Below, in pieces: positions 43,125-52,842 of a stretch of DNA of 61,853 nucleotides (position 1 is its first letter; each line of letters begins with the position of its first letter). Under the pieces are notes generated by a model, which searched no databases, had not been told where the DNA came from, and was given only the letters and a program-made list of their open reading frames with translations. Source of the stretch: Catenaria anguillulae PL171 (lineage: Eukaryota > Blastocladiomycota > Blastocladiomycetes > Blastocladiales > Catenariaceae); NCBI GenBank assembly GCA_002102555.1, contig MCFL01000142.1:1-61853 (forward strand), given 5' to 3'. The translations under genes were made by a program, and so were the position numbers.

Positions 43125-44338
43125 TTATCCACGACGTCCCCTTCCACCACGGCCGCCACGGCCGCCACGTCCACCGGCCCCACCTGCAGCGCCGCCCAAC
43201 ATGTTGAGCAAGTCGGGATTTTGCATAGCCTGCTGAATGGTGGGGTCGTTCATCATACTGGCCAAATCGGGACCACCCGCACCACCCCTAGCACCTGCAC
43301 CTGCACCGCCGCCCATCATTTGAGCCGCCATCTGAGCCAGCCCTGGGTTGTTTTGCATCATTTGGGCCGCCATTTGCATGATGTTGGGGTTGTTGAGCAG
43401 ACCAGCAAGACCACCCGCGCCGCCGGCAAGTCCGGCGAGGCCCGCGAGCGGATCGGCGCCTGCGCCAGCACCTGCACTGCCGGCACCAAAGTCGGGCATG
43501 CCACGGTCGACTGACGATCCGTCTTGTTGAGTGTCGTCGTCATCGTCATCGTTGGCGTCAGCAGAATGTTCAGGCTCGGTCACTTCGGGCAAGCGTGCCT
43601 TGACTTGTGCAAGGGCTTGCTTGGTGGTACCATTGGCCGGGTCAAGCTCGACGGCTTTGAGGTAAGCGTCGTGGGCCTTTTGGAATTGGCCCGTGGCGTA
43701 GTAGGCGTGGCTAGCAAGGTGCACAGATCAACACTGCAGCGGTGAGTTATGCTTGCCCGATCCGGATGCGCCAGCGCTCAGTAGAATCAGAGCAGGTAAA
43801 GAGAGACATACCCAAGGCGCGAGTAGGCCTTTGAAAAGTTGGGATCGATCCTGGCCGCCTCGAGCGCATCCTCGATCGCCTTTTCATGCTCCTGGTTGCC
43901 CGAGTATGCGGCGGCGCGGTTGGAGAAGTAAATGGCGTTTGTGGGATTGCGCTCAATGGCCTGTGAGTACTTTGCAATGGCCTCGGCGTACTGCTTGGCC
44001 GCAACAAGCTTGTTGCCTTGCGCCTTGAGGTCTTCGGCGGCTTTCTTGTCGGCTTCCGACACTTCCTTGGGCTTACTGGGGGCGGCGGCAGCAGCCTTGG
44101 CCGACTTTGCTTGCTTGGTCTTGAGGTACACGTCAAACACCGACATGAGCGAGGCGGGCTTCATGGAAAAGAGCTGGACCTGGTCGTCGTCCGAAGCGTC
44201 GATTTTGAACACGTCTTGGATGCACTGCGAGGCAACATCGAGCGATTCACGCTCGTCGTCGGTCACGGCCGGCGAGGCGGAGACGGTCGTCAGGTACTCG
44301 ACGATGGCGAAGGCGAGGCGCTTGGATTTCTCGTCCAT
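43125..44338 (-). CDS. SGT2: Small glutamine-rich TPR protein (SGT2/SGTA)
   Basis: A co-chaperone that hands tail-anchored proteins to the GET pathway. The N-terminal dimerisation domain (KRLAFAIVEYLTTVS, ESLDVASQCIQDVFKI) is followed by three TPRs (AEDLKAQGNKLVAAKQYAEA, NRAAAYSGNQEHEKAIEDAL, HAYYATGQFQKAHDAYLKAV), the last joined through one intron (GTATGTC to CTTGCTAG). The C-terminal domain has NNPNIMQMAAQMMQNNPGLA and related client-binding repeats. The very end is Gly/Arg-rich (GGRGGRGGRGGRGRRG) instead of the usual Gln-rich or polar tail, an oddity worth noting. Neighbouring genes are unrelated. Confidence 0.95.
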
Positions 44339-44610
44339 GGTAAATTTTGGTTGGTGGGGGAGGTTGAAACTGTGTTCGTTGCTTTGAATGCGTTGTGCTT
44401 GGCTCAAAGAGAGGGGGAGGAGAGCCTTCCTTGATGGGGGTTGCGGTGGCAAGTCAATAGCTGTGGGCTGTGGCGACGGCGCAAAGTGTGTGTCGACGTG
44501 TCATTCACGATGGTGATGAGAGAAGAGCGTGGATCGCCCAAGAACCGTTCGGGCTGTCGATCTGTCAATGTGAATCAGTGCGCGACACAACGTGAGACAG
44601 TAATCTTGCG

Positions 44611-45148
44611 TTGCTGTCCGAGTTTGCGCAAGTACTCGACTTTTTCGACACGGTTCACGCACAGCTGGTCCTGCTGATCGTGTCGGCCACGTCAGCCGTC
44701 ATCGGCACCGACTTGGAAAACGTCAACTACCGCATGTGCGATTACACGCCCGAGCTCGCCGCCAAGTCGGATGCCGCTCGCTGCGGCGCGCACCTCGACT
44801 ATGGGACCATGATGTTGGTGTTTCAGTACGGAAACCGCGGGTTTGAGTGCCAATCGCCCGACGGTGAGTGGGTGGCCGTGTCTGGCTCCGATGTCATTGT
44901 GTTTTGGAGCTGGTGCGCCCAGGTCATGAGTGTCAGGCGTGTGGTTCCTGCTCGCCACCGTGTTTGTGTTCTGTCGACAGGAAACGGCGTGCGACGCAAC
45001 ACGGCAGTGATGTTTGTGGCTTCCGATGTGCATGTGCCGCTGATGCCGCTTGTGGACCAGGACGCGGGGCGTGTTTGGCCAACGGATTCGTCAAGGTCAA
45101 TTGTCTGTTGCGCAATTCAAGGACGAGGTTGGAAAGAAGTGGCGCTGA
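44611..45148 (+). pseudogene. 2OG-Fe(II) oxygenase fragment (IPNS-like), 5'-truncated
   Basis: The C-terminal half of an isopenicillin-N-synthase-like dioxygenase. It shows the metal-binding HxD in CGAHLDYGTMMLVFQYG, GFECQSPDGEWVAV, DVIVFWSW, the distal His in VVPARHRV, and RRNTAVMFVASD with the Arg used for 2-oxoglutarate. The family's end, FGQRIRQGQLSVAQFKDEVG and KKWR-stop at 45146, is reached only after a one-base shift in the GCGGGGCG run near 45064-45069. The N-terminal DIOX_N half is absent: upstream lies only the SGT promoter region. I therefore call it a 5'-truncated copy, though a distant first exon cannot be excluded. The substrate is unknown. Confidence 0.7.
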
Positions 45149-45434
45149 AGGGCGGGGAACGAGGATAACCCGGCGCACGGCGGCGACCAGGATCAGGCCA
45201 TTTTAGCCATGCTGCGGGAACAGAGTGGTCGATTTGGCTTCTGCCTCTCATGCTTGAATCAGAACCAGAGCTTTGCTTCTCTGAACATGTCTCACTCACT
45301 TTATCTTCCCATTGCTCCAAGTCCTTTGTTCAATCCATCGTCAACGTTGGCTATCTTTGCATTCGCGAATCCATCCAATACAGCCCAACCGCCGAGCTTG
45401 TTCCGCTATCCTGGTTTCACTCATGAAGCTCTTG

Positions 45435-47138
45435 TCATTGAGGTTGTTGCGTTCCAGGCTGCTTCATTCCGAGCGTTTCCCGAAGAGCAGCATTAAACTT
45501 TCGATCCAGGACAAACAGCAGAATCGGATCGGTCACCTCAGACACGAACATCAGGCCAATGATGACTAGCATAGGGGCAAGCCAGGATCATCAGCCGGCT
45601 ACTGGATGTCTTTGTCGCACGAGAGGCATTGGCTACGGAAATGACCCATACCTGCATCGATACCTGGTGCCGGTCGTTGCCCTTTCGTGTATCCGTCCAA
45701 TACTGCCCATGCGGAGGTGAGAATGACGCGAGATGATGTGCAATAGACCGGCGGCAGAGCTGGAAACATACGCATGACGCAGAACGGAATAATATACCTG
45801 AATGAAGCCATGAGATTGTGTAAGAAGTCATCTTGTTCCGCTCTGTCAGGCGAATAGGTGAAGACGCACAGATAAGCGAGCATCGACAGAACACCCCTCA
45901 TTACAACTCGCATCTCGGCCGCTTGTGATTCAATTGCATTCGCATTTGCAAGAGCCCGAACGTTTGGGTCTGCGACGGAACATTGCTCGCTCACGCTTTG
46001 GACGCGTCCAGTTTGCGAGGTTGATGTGGCCGCATGATGGCTTGTTGTCTTGGCCGAGGAATCGCTTGATTTGGAGGATATCGGGCCGTTTGCACTGCGC
46101 CGTCCGTCAACGATGAGCTCGCCTCGTGCGAGGACAGATCGCTTGATGCTTTCGGCCGCACTCGATGCGCGTCTACGAGAATGAGAGCCAACAGGGTGGG
46201 ACAATGTTGGTCCAAACCTTTGAAACTTTTGACGAAAAGCGACCGCACTGTAGCAATTTTGATGGGCGACGTGCAGGCTGACCCAATGCGAGCATGGTTG
46301 TTTCGCCGAGTTTGAGCCGTTGTGGGACATGCCGGACGTTGCCAATACTTCGCAGCTTGTACAATATGACAGTATACCCAGATGCAATGCCAAAGATGGA
46401 GGACATGATGATTGCAGTGTCGATTGCCCCGATCCAAGTGTACAGTGCAGTGGGCTGACATGTCAAGCTAGGAGCCGTCAAGTGGTGCCATAATTCAGAC
46501 ATGTGTTCAAGTCGCGGCAGTGGACCTGTGAATGGGCTGCGCACCCAGTTCGTGTCATGATGGCCGTTCCCCTGGTGATAAAGTGGAGGACCGTAAAGAT
46601 CGCAGTGGTCACAAAGTGACCGCTAACCGCCATCATCATTTGCCGCGCTGGAATGCGAATCAAATGAACCAGCGACAGGTAGCGCTCGATGCAAAACGTC
46701 ATCATCATGGTCGACCCCGTCGACGTAAAGTATACGTTTGTGATGGCAAATGCAAGGCAGAGTGGCTCCCGATACACAAGAAACTCTAGAGTTATTTGAG
46801 CGTCAACCTGTTAGGCCCGAACCAGTGGAAATGGGATGTACCTTTGTCCACTTGAAGTGGAAGGCTAAATACAATCGGGCAATGAACGTGTATAGGGCAA
46901 GAAGAGCATGGTTTAGGCTCGTCGCGGCAGCGACCACATTTGCGGACGAGTCCAGTAGGTTTCGGCGACGGAAAGCAATGATGAGCACAAGGGAGTTGCA
47001 CACAAAGGATACAATAGCAGCCACGACGATACAAATGTTGATTGTTTCGGCGAGGTGGAGCCAGGACAGGTCGAAAGCAAGCGGATCCCAGAAATGACCA
47101 GATGCGGTCCTGTCTTCCCATTCCATGAGCTCATTCAT
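45435..47138 (-). CDS. Rhodopsin-like (class A) seven-transmembrane receptor
   Basis: About six exons. TM1: INICIVVAAIVSFVCNSLVL. TM2: SSANVVAAATSLNHALLALY. TM3: LAFAITNVYFTSTGSTMMMT, followed by CIERYLSLVH, the class-A E/DRY position. TM4: MAVSGHFVTTAIFTVLHF. TM5: WIGAIDTAIIMSSIFGIASG. A long basic third cytoplasmic loop follows with SVLARGELIV and many Ser. TM6: MRVVMRGVLSMLAYLCVF. TM7, after splicing GTATGG to CTATGCTAG: AVIIGLMFVSEVTDPILLFV, with DPILLF where class A has NPxxY, then helix 8 (LDRKFNAALRETLG). Exon joins in the loop after TM5 and between TM6 and TM7 are approximate. A sensory or chemoreceptor role is inferred. The first ATG (MNELMEWEDRTAS) gives a short extracellular N-terminus. 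Confidence 0.82.
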
Positions 47139-47481
47139 TTTTTCGGTCGTTTGCGAAGAGTGCTGTTCTAGACGCCAAAGGCTCGAAATACTGTACCCAA
47201 CCTATGTACATGTATTTATACGCATGCACGCGTAAGATTCGCGATCGATTCTCCAGACACGATGAAAACTGGTGTCCGCTAACTTTCAACCTGTTGATCT
47301 CCATGCCACTTCCACGACGAGTGTGTGGCATCCACGAGTAAGAAATTTCCCACAATAAATGATGATTTCTCGCCAAAGACAGATGTCTGTTCCATTTTGA
47401 TTGAGTACAGCTGAAAAAGCCTCGAATTCCTCCATTCCCATTAATTCTGGCCCACCTAATGCAACCCTAGCCTAGCGTTTC
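47139..47481. other. Spacer between the GPCR and its broken copy
   Basis: No gene seen. It contains the promoter of the intact receptor and the region 3' of the duplicate. Confidence 0.35.
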
Positions 47482-47885
47482 TCAAAGTGCAGCATTGAAC
47501 CGCCGGTCCAAGAGCATAACTAGCAGTATCGGGTCTGTCACCTCGGAAACAAACTTGAGACCGACGATTACTGAAAAAAAAAACTTAGTCAGATCCTCGT
47601 TACGCCAGTCACCCCGACGGCGGGAGGTGAGGATACTGAATCAGAACGTGCCTGCGTCGACGCCTGTTGCTGGTCGTTGGCCCTTTGTGAAAGCCTCGAG
47701 GACTTCCCGATTTGGTCAGAGTGAGGTAGGAATGTCAGAACGTCGCGTTCGTGGCAAGAAATCGGGTTAGCAGAGGCATGAACGCGAGCAGCGACAAAAC
47801 GCCCCTCATCACAACACGCATTTCGGCGGCTTGAGACTCACTTGCATTGGCATTTGCGAGAGCGACAACCTTTGCAGTTGCCGCC
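47482..47885 (-). pseudogene. Broken tandem copy of the GPCR gene (TM6-TM7 part)
   Basis: Three blocks match the intact receptor in the same order: VVALANANASESQAAEMRVV with MRGVLSLLAFMPLL (third loop and TM6), LEAFTKGQRPATGVDAG, and AVIVGLKFVSEVTDPILLVM with LLDRRFNAAL and an early stop (TM7 and helix 8). The last intron starts GCACG where the intact gene has GTATGG, so either it uses a GC donor or the site has decayed. Nothing resembling TM1-TM5 lies upstream. It is a partial tandem duplicate. Confidence 0.75.
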
Positions 47886-49078
47886 GGGCCACCACAATTC
47901 AGACGTTGATTGCAATTGTTTCGGTCTCACGTTACCGGCAATACTGGCCAGTAAATCCAACGTCAGGGACCCGCACACATTCATATTGACGTGTGTGCGC
48001 AAAAGCGGACATGTACAGACAGGCCGCAAACTTGTGCATGCCCAAGTTCCCAAGCAAGGTTCTGAATACTGAGCACGCCCACAACTTGGGAATATGGGAA
48101 TTATGGCCTGGGTCGCGCCTTTCCATCATGGGTCGCCAAGCCAACCGAATGTTCTCGTCCACAAGTCTCTTGCCATCAACTACTTTTCTCTCAAGCCTTG
48201 CCAAACAACGAGTGAGGTTCATGTCTCGCGTTGCAACGTTCTGCCTTTCTTCATTATACCGCGCCACAGGCGTACACTCGGTGGCTCTGGCTCCAATATC
48301 GGTCCATCGGTCCATTGAATCGCTTGATGCTATCGCTGGGAGTCATCAGAAACCAGTGAATGAAGGGAGCGGGAATACGCTGCCTTCATTTGCTTGACAT
48401 GGTCGGGTGGGTCCATTTCATTTGCCCTGGCTGATTCCACTCGTTGCCCCACTTCCGCCTACAGTGACGGACTCGTCCGGGACCGCTTCTCTTCACCTCT
48501 TCTTTCAACTTCTTAAGCTTCTCGAAGGCCAAAGTATACCGCCTCCCCTGATTCTCCACGGCTCAAAGACTTGACCCAAGTCTCCGTCGTCCAGGCGTAC
48601 CTCTACCCAGTCTCCCAGTCTAACATCGATCACGTCAAGGCCGCCATCGCTCGCATCTTCTTGCCCACAGAGTCACTCGCGATTCCCGCAGCCCAACTGA
48701 ATCCCGTGTTCTGCCTCTCCTCGTTTACGGTGGCCTTCGACATCCTGTCTCGCGTTTTCTCGCCGAAACACCCAACCGAGCAGCAACGTAAAACGGTGCC
48801 CAGCATTGGTGGCTGTTCCACTCGGCGTTCCCAACGTTGCGGTGCCATCGTTTCAGAGTGCCGCGCCACTGACCCCAGTGCATATGCATACCAGGTCCAA
48901 CATCCAAGGTCTGCCTCTAGGTCTGCCTCGAGCTGTTGCCGTCATTCCCTCGCCTTGCTGACTTGCTGCCCAACCGGCGTATGTAGGATAGATCCTTGCT
49001 CTCGGAATCGAGCTCTTCTCGCATTTCAAGGCCCAACATCGCTGGACACTTGGTGCCTCTGCTGTCCACTCCACAATC
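47886..49078. other. Region without a supported gene; leader of the next gene
   Basis: A 127-residue minus frame (47932-48315) has balanced composition but no motif, and could be debris upstream of the broken GPCR copy. From about 48420 the plus strand is pyrimidine-rich and leads into the gene at 49079; a plus frame at 48571-49260 overlaps that gene in another frame and is not supported. Confidence 0.35.
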
Positions 49079-51634
49079 ATGTCATTCTCCACGCCAGGCC
49101 TCGGCGTCAATCGCCACATTTCCGACAATGGATTCGCCCTGTACCCACACTCGCTCAGCCAGCAATCTGCCTTGAGCGCAAGCGCCGACCATGTGCGATC
49201 CCCGCCGCCAACACCCGAATCCGAAGCCGAAGGCGAGTCGACCGATCACGAACATGTTGACATTGATTTGGTCGAGTCGCCTTGGCTGAGCGGCCGTCCC
49301 AGCAATCCCAATTCTGCCATGGCATCATCCTCGGCATCCGCATCGTCATCGTCCGCCGATGCAACATCCAAACGTGCCAGCGCCAAGGGCGCCGGTAGCG
49401 GCAAGTCAAAGTCGTTCACGGCGTCGGTCAAGAAACTCTTTTCGTCGTCGAGTGACCGTGAGCGAGACAAGGAGCGCCAACGGCTGCGACAACTGTCCAT
49501 TTCGTCGCCCACGCTCATTCATTCCACATCGCTTGCCGTGCAACCGCCGCCCAACCCGTTGACTCGCAGCGCCAGCCGGTCCTCTTCGACCACCAACCGT
49601 TCGCGCACCCGATCCCAGAGTCCCCACGGGTCCGTTGTCTCGGCTGCATACCCGTCTCCGACGAGCAGTGCCTCCTCGGCAGACTCTCCCGTCGCCGAAC
49701 AGTCTCCGTTTGCCCTGCCGCCTGAGGGGGTACCGCCGGTCCCAGCCGTCGACCCAACATTGCGAGCGCGCGCCCAAAGTCTCCCTGCCCCTTCACGCCT
49801 GCCGCCCGAGCTCATGGCCGCCGCAGCCATTGCAGATGCAAGCCAGCATTACATGACATCAACGCTCCCTGATCCATCCGTCCTGGGCATGTCCTGGCAG
49901 TCACAGAGCTCGCTGTCGACGGCCTTGGGCAACGCTTCCGTGGTCTCGTTGCCAAACTTGCCCAGCTCATCGTCGCGAAGCATGCAGTCGCCCGTGGTTC
50001 CCCCAAAGTCCCTGGCAGCAAGGCGAAGGCGGGATTCTGACATGATCCTGCCTTCAAAACAGAAAGAGGAACAGGATGATTGGTTGCCGCCGACAGGTGT
50101 GACAAAAAAGATGTCTCTGACACCCAAAGTGGTCGCTGATTCCTCGTCGTCTTCATTTGCCTCTGCGACTTCCTCTGGCTCGTCCAAATCACTTCCGCCC
50201 CCACCGCCATTGGCGCCTCCTCGCATTCCCATCTGGGCCCAATTCCAAAACCATTCGTCCGCCCCACCCGGTCCCCTCTCTCCCGTTTCTCAAGCCGCAT
50301 TCTTCTCTTCCTCCACAGACGATTACCGGGCCACTCCCATTGCTTCGAGCACTTCGTCATCCGCCATTTCATCACCCGCCTCCTCAACGAGAGGTCTCAT
50401 CTCGCCACCTTCCATTCCGACTGCTCAGCTTCCTCTGAAATCGCCCGCGCTATCGACTCGCTCCTTCGACTCGCCCGCTCCGCAACCGCAACCCAACGAC
50501 CTGCTCACCAAGGCTCCTGTCCCCACCACCGATCCGCAAGACTTGCTCCGGCTCGAATCGCTTATCACCGCCACCGTCGACTCTGAGCGCCGCGTCCTGC
50601 AGCATTTGCGCAAGCAAAGCCTGAGCGGTGCCTCGTCACCGTCTACGCCAGCACCCGCCGAAGTTGCTCTCGCTGGCACTTGCGCCTCAACGCCCGAACA
50701 AGCACCAGCACCGGCGGTGGAATCGGACCTGGACCGCCGCCTCGCCAAAATGGCCGAATTCGAACGGCTCATTTCGACCACGTCGCCGGCAGTTTCATCG
50801 CGCTCACTGCATATGTCGGCCGACCCGCCCACGCCCAGCTTGTCTGCCTTGTCCGCAACGCAATTTCCAGGCGCGAGCGCCGAGGGCGACCAAATGGTTG
50901 CACTTGCCGCCCTGCGCCGTGTGCAAATGGACAAGTACCCTGTGCCTGCATGCGAACTGACGTCGTCGGCATCCGACTCGGAGTGGAGCGACGACGACCA
51001 AGTCGACACCGAGGTCCAGCAGCGCGTGATTGCCCGGCACCCGAGCTTGGCAAACATCTTTGCGCCACTCACGGCCGGATCGTCGACAGGCGAGCCGCTG
51101 CGGGATCCAAGGCAGGCTGCCGAGGAAGCCGTCGAGGCGGCACGGCTCGCGGCCAAGTCACGCGGCGTCAAGGGGTGGTTTGCAGACAATCGAACCAAGA
51201 TCCTGGGCACGCTCAAGACGGTGTTGCGCGATGCGAGTGGCAATGCCGCAGCACGTGCCGGAAACGATGTGTCGGCAGATGCAAAGCAGGATTTGGTTCA
51301 GTTTGCAAGGCATGTGATTCGCACCACGTCGGAATCGACGCTTGGCGAGTCGGGCGGCGGTAAGAAGCGGCAGAGTGTCAAGCGGCGGACCGTGACAAAG
51401 GCCGATGTGTCGAGCCCGATTGTTGAGGAAGGCGACGAAATGGATGTCATCAACATGTATGCAAATGGCGATGAGCGCGAGTGGGTTAGGCGCCGCAGTT
51501 CTGCAAAGGGGAAAGCCAGGGAGGCGACCAGGCGTGCGGCCGAGAGTGTGGTGGAGGCGGACGATGAGCTGGTTGACTTGGTGAGGCAGATTGAGGCGTT
51601 GATGACGGTGGAGGGTGTGGGGAGGGAGGAGTGA
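49079..51634 (+). CDS. Ser/Pro-rich, largely disordered protein of unknown function
   Basis: An uninterrupted 851-residue frame. The first 560 residues are Ser/Pro/Ala-rich with many short proline motifs (SPPPTPESE, SKSLPPPPPLAPPRIPIWAQ) that could bind SH3 or WW domains, and a basic patch KSFTASVKKLFSSSSDRERD. Predicted helices occur at DPQDLLRLESLITATVDSER, LDRRLAKMAEFERLIS, AEEAVEAARLAAKSRGVKGW with FADNRTKILGTLKTVLRD, and at the C-terminus (DDELVDLVRQIEALMTVEGV). No known domain is recognised. It is probably a cytoskeletal or signalling scaffold, but this is a guess from composition. ATG 49079 is the first in frame (MSFSTPGLGVNRH). Codon use resembles its neighbours. Confidence 0.72.
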   Translation: MSFSTPGLGVNRHISDNGFALYPHSLSQQSALSASADHVRSPPPTPESEAEGESTDHEHVDIDLVESPWLSGRPSNPNSAMASSSASASSSSADATSKRASAKGAGSGKSKSFTASVKKLFSSSSDRERDKERQRLRQLSISSPTLIHSTSLAVQPPPNPLTRSASRSSSTTNRSRTRSQSPHGSVVSAAYPSPTSSASSADSPVAEQSPFALPPEGVPPVPAVDPTLRARAQSLPAPSRLPPELMAAAAIADASQHYMTSTLPDPSVLGMSWQSQSSLSTALGNASVVSLPNLPSSSSRSMQSPVVPPKSLAARRRRDSDMILPSKQKEEQDDWLPPTGVTKKMSLTPKVVADSSSSSFASATSSGSSKSLPPPPPLAPPRIPIWAQFQNHSSAPPGPLSPVSQAAFFSSSTDDYRATPIASSTSSSAISSPASSTRGLISPPSIPTAQLPLKSPALSTRSFDSPAPQPQPNDLLTKAPVPTTDPQDLLRLESLITATVDSERRVLQHLRKQSLSGASSPSTPAPAEVALAGTCASTPEQAPAPAVESDLDRRLAKMAEFERLISTTSPAVSSRSLHMSADPPTPSLSALSATQFPGASAEGDQMVALAALRRVQMDKYPVPACELTSSASDSEWSDDDQVDTEVQQRVIARHPSLANIFAPLTAGSSTGEPLRDPRQAAEEAVEAARLAAKSRGVKGWFADNRTKILGTLKTVLRDASGNAAARAGNDVSADAKQDLVQFARHVIRTTSESTLGESGGGKKRQSVKRRTVTKADVSSPIVEEGDEMDVINMYANGDEREWVRRRSSAKGKAREATRRAAESVVEADDELVDLVRQIEALMTVEGVGREE

Positions 51635-51897
51635 TTTGGAGTGTGCCCGAGTCGCTTCTAACAGTGACAAATTCAAGGAGAAAAGGAAAACATTGGGGTC
51701 AAGTTTGTTGCATTTCACTTTATCTTTCATTCCCATCGCTGTACCCATTCATTCTGTCATTTCTTTCACACAATACATCAATAGACGGAGACACCCATCA
51801 TCATACACTGGTAATATGTACACGCAAGAGGGACAAACAGACATGCCACAGTATGCCACCTTGCCGGCACCTCAGGCTCACGAACTGCAAAAGGTGC

Positions 51898-52511
51898 TCA
51901 AGAAGAGGTAGCAGATGGCGAGGTGGAGTCCGACACACTGGCTGCTTCCCACGGCTTCAATCTCGGTTTGAGTGCCGGCTGAGACGGCGGTGCATCTGCA
52001 ACCTTGTCAGGAATTTCGCGCACGCCAGGAATGGGTTTACCCTCGGCAACCATTTGGACGATTTCCGCAAACGATGGCGGGTAGCGGAGTGCTTCCGACT
52101 CGGCATCTAGAACCTGCAGCTGTTCTGGGGCCTCTTGAGGTGGTGAGGCGGTTGCCTGGTTCGCAGGTGTCGTGGAGGAAGAACCCTTGATCCTGAAAGG
52201 GAGGCGGTTGGGATGCATGTGAGTCAACACAGCGGTGATGATTGCGACAATCTTGGGCGTTTTTAAAGCTCTGGCGTTAAATACCTGGCATAGTAGAATC
52301 GCATTGCCTTAGCCGTCGCGGTCACCTTTTCGGATGCATCGGTAATCCCAGCAAGAATCGACTCGAGGCCGGCCTGGAATACGGCGTCTGAGGCAAAGTC
52401 GTAATCGTCAAAGGCCGGGCCGGCCGGTGGCGATGCCGATTGGTTGATGTCCGAGTGAGTAGTAGACATGGATTGCGTAGAGTTCATGGCGATGGATTCA
52501 ATGTCTTGCAT
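51898..52511 (-). CDS. PEX39: PEX39-like peroxisomal import factor
   Basis: Two exons. The first has ASDAVFQAGLESILAGITDA and a helix ending AKAMRFYYAR, which joins across an intron (GTATTT to TTTCAG) to IKGSSS. The second carries the signature of the small peroxin family typified by human C6orf226: YPPSFAEIVQMVAEGKPIPG, VREIPDKVADAPP, and the final Arg-Leu-KPWE. The family has recently been linked to PTS2 cargo import with PEX7, and the KPWE motif is shared with PEX13. The product is about 170 residues, with a disordered Ser/Thr tail. The start is the first true ATG in frame (MQDIESIAMNSTQ); a later Met is possible. Confidence 0.83.
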
Positions 52512-52842
52512 GTGCACCAAATGCACATGTATGTAAACCGGCCAGGGTCAGGGTGCTATCGGGAAGACTCGGGTCCATTGCCCAAGCACGTGACACGCGT
52601 GAAGTCGGAAGGGTCGACGACCACATTTTAGATCGGCGTCGAGGATCGGTGCTTCCGATCGGGGAGAGGCAGACGTCAGTCAACCTTGTTGAAGTTGAAG
52701 AGGCCCGAGTGAGTGCCGGCCGTCATCCATCGTCCAGCGTATCGTTGTTGCCTTCCGTGAGTCCAAGTGACCCGTCCCCCCACACCCGCAACGGAACCAC
52801 CACCCCAAGGAACCCACCCGCCGCGCCTGCCCCGCCGTCATA

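Noticed and set aside
44005-44434. Plus-strand frames antisense to SGT as separate genes
   Set aside because: They mirror the codon pattern of SGT and carry no motifs.
44611-45148. Link between the 2OG oxygenase and the TET/JBP oxygenases carried by KDZ transposons
   Set aside because: The motifs are of the isopenicillin-N-synthase type rather than TET/JBP, and it lies 25 kb outside the transposon.
48571-49260. A 229-residue plus-strand frame before the Ser/Pro-rich gene
   Set aside because: It overlaps the better-supported gene in another frame and has no domain or conserved start.
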